Virus record (IMG/VR): IMGVR_UViG_3300032296_003868
Location: 1-23,127 of that record
Reading direction: 5' to 3' (one strand)
DNA length: 23,127 nucleotides
Source: a virus
The translations under genes were made by a program, and so were the position numbers. The notes below the pieces were generated by a model. It was not told the DNA's origin. It saw only the letters and a list, made by a program, of their open reading frames with translations, and searched no databases. Positions 22,955-23,127 of this stretch are shown here, piece by piece (the first letter of the stretch is position 1; the number at the start of each line of letters is the position of its first letter).

Positions 22955-22961
22955 AAAGGAG
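22955..22961 (+). promoter_or_regulatory. Strong Shine-Dalgarno site (AAAGGAG)
   Basis: AAAGGAG ends five bases before the ATG at 22967, the same sequence and spacing as at 9111-9117. It fixes the start of the truncated last gene. An AATAAATA octamer just upstream (22948-22955) is one base from the T4 late element but is weak evidence in this A+T-rich DNA. Confidence 0.7.
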
Positions 22962-22966
22962 TTTTT

Positions 22967-23127
22967 ATGGATATTCAACAATTAGATCCCAAGATTTTAT
23001 TAAATCAGTCAAAGCCAGAAATATGCCCACAATGTGATGGAAATTTTTTTAGGCAAACATTTATGTTTAGACGAGTTTCAAAAATTTTAGTGGGTGCCCC
23101 GCAAGACCAATTGATACCAATTCCAGT
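22967..23127 (+). CDS. Truncated protein with a CxxC motif
   Basis: Only the first 53 codons are present; the frame runs off the window without a stop. The visible part has a hydrophilic opening (MDIQQLDPKILLNQSK), then a zinc-knuckle half EICPQCDGNFFRQTF, a basic stretch (MFRRVSKILVG) and APQDQLIPIP. The Cys-x2-Cys pair suggests the first half of a zinc ribbon whose second half would lie beyond the edge. Small zinc-ribbon proteins of this kind recur in T4-like phages of marine hosts without known function. The strong ribosome binding site makes the start certain; the function is not. Confidence 0.7.
   Translation, partial: MDIQQLDPKILLNQSKPEICPQCDGNFFRQTFMFRRVSKILVGAPQDQLIPIP

Overview
The window looks like part of the genome of a large, A+T-rich, T4-like tailed phage with a contractile tail. 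The evidence is a set of T4-type replication genes (gp32, UvsX, RNase H/FEN-type nuclease, gp41, gp43, gp45, gp44), T4-type nucleotide metabolism (NrdA/NrdB, a MazG-like enzyme), and a baseplate/tail gene group. The likely host is a member of the Bacteroidota: the gp32 gene is preceded by a textbook Bacteroidota promoter (TTTG, 19 bases, TAnnTTTG), and one small gene resembles the Bacteroidota-associated DUF4494 family. Host assignment is inference. The window opens inside one gene (position 1) and closes inside another (23127). No stretch of 300 bases or more lacks a gene, and I see no tRNA, rRNA, insertion sequence or CRISPR array.

Layout. (1) 1-4125, plus strand: the end of a probable tape-measure or other tail protein carrying a 45-base tandem repeat, a probable tail-tube initiator (gp48/gp54 type), a gp53-like baseplate wedge protein, a gp27-like hub protein and an unrecognised tail protein. 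(2) 4141-5871, plus strand: a divergent family A (Pol I-like) DNA polymerase and a small partner of unknown function. (3) 5883-6930, minus strand: a self-contained three-gene cassette with a four-cysteine protein, a small unknown protein and a ferritin with a complete ferroxidase centre. It has its own candidate late promoter and terminator. (4) 6931-7077: the divergent control region. (5) 7078-11903, plus strand: gp32, UvsX, a small unknown, 5' nuclease and gp41 helicase. (6) 11930-16419: a GIY-YIG-like small protein, NrdB, NrdA, two unrecognised proteins (one possibly a PD-(D/E)XK nuclease) and a MazG-like pyrophosphohydrolase. (7) 16426-22939: family B DNA polymerase gp43, sliding clamp gp45, a hypoxanthine-phosphoribosyltransferase-like protein, a short membrane-type protein, two small proteins, a glycosyltransferase-like protein and clamp-loader ATPase gp44. 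(8) From 22967: a truncated CxxC protein.

How the genes fit together. Regions 5-7 supply most of a phage replisome and recombination machine (polymerase, clamp, clamp-loader ATPase, helicase, single-strand binding protein, recombinase, primer-removing nuclease), together with dNTP supply and probable purine salvage. No gp62 (small clamp-loader subunit) is seen between gp45 and gp44.

The points I find most notable are the second polymerase of family A beside a complete family B enzyme, the ferritin cassette on the opposite strand, a gp32 that has lost the cysteines of the T4 zinc site, the unusual phosphoribosyltransferase, and a perfect inverted pair of T4-late-promoter-like octamers in the divergent control region.
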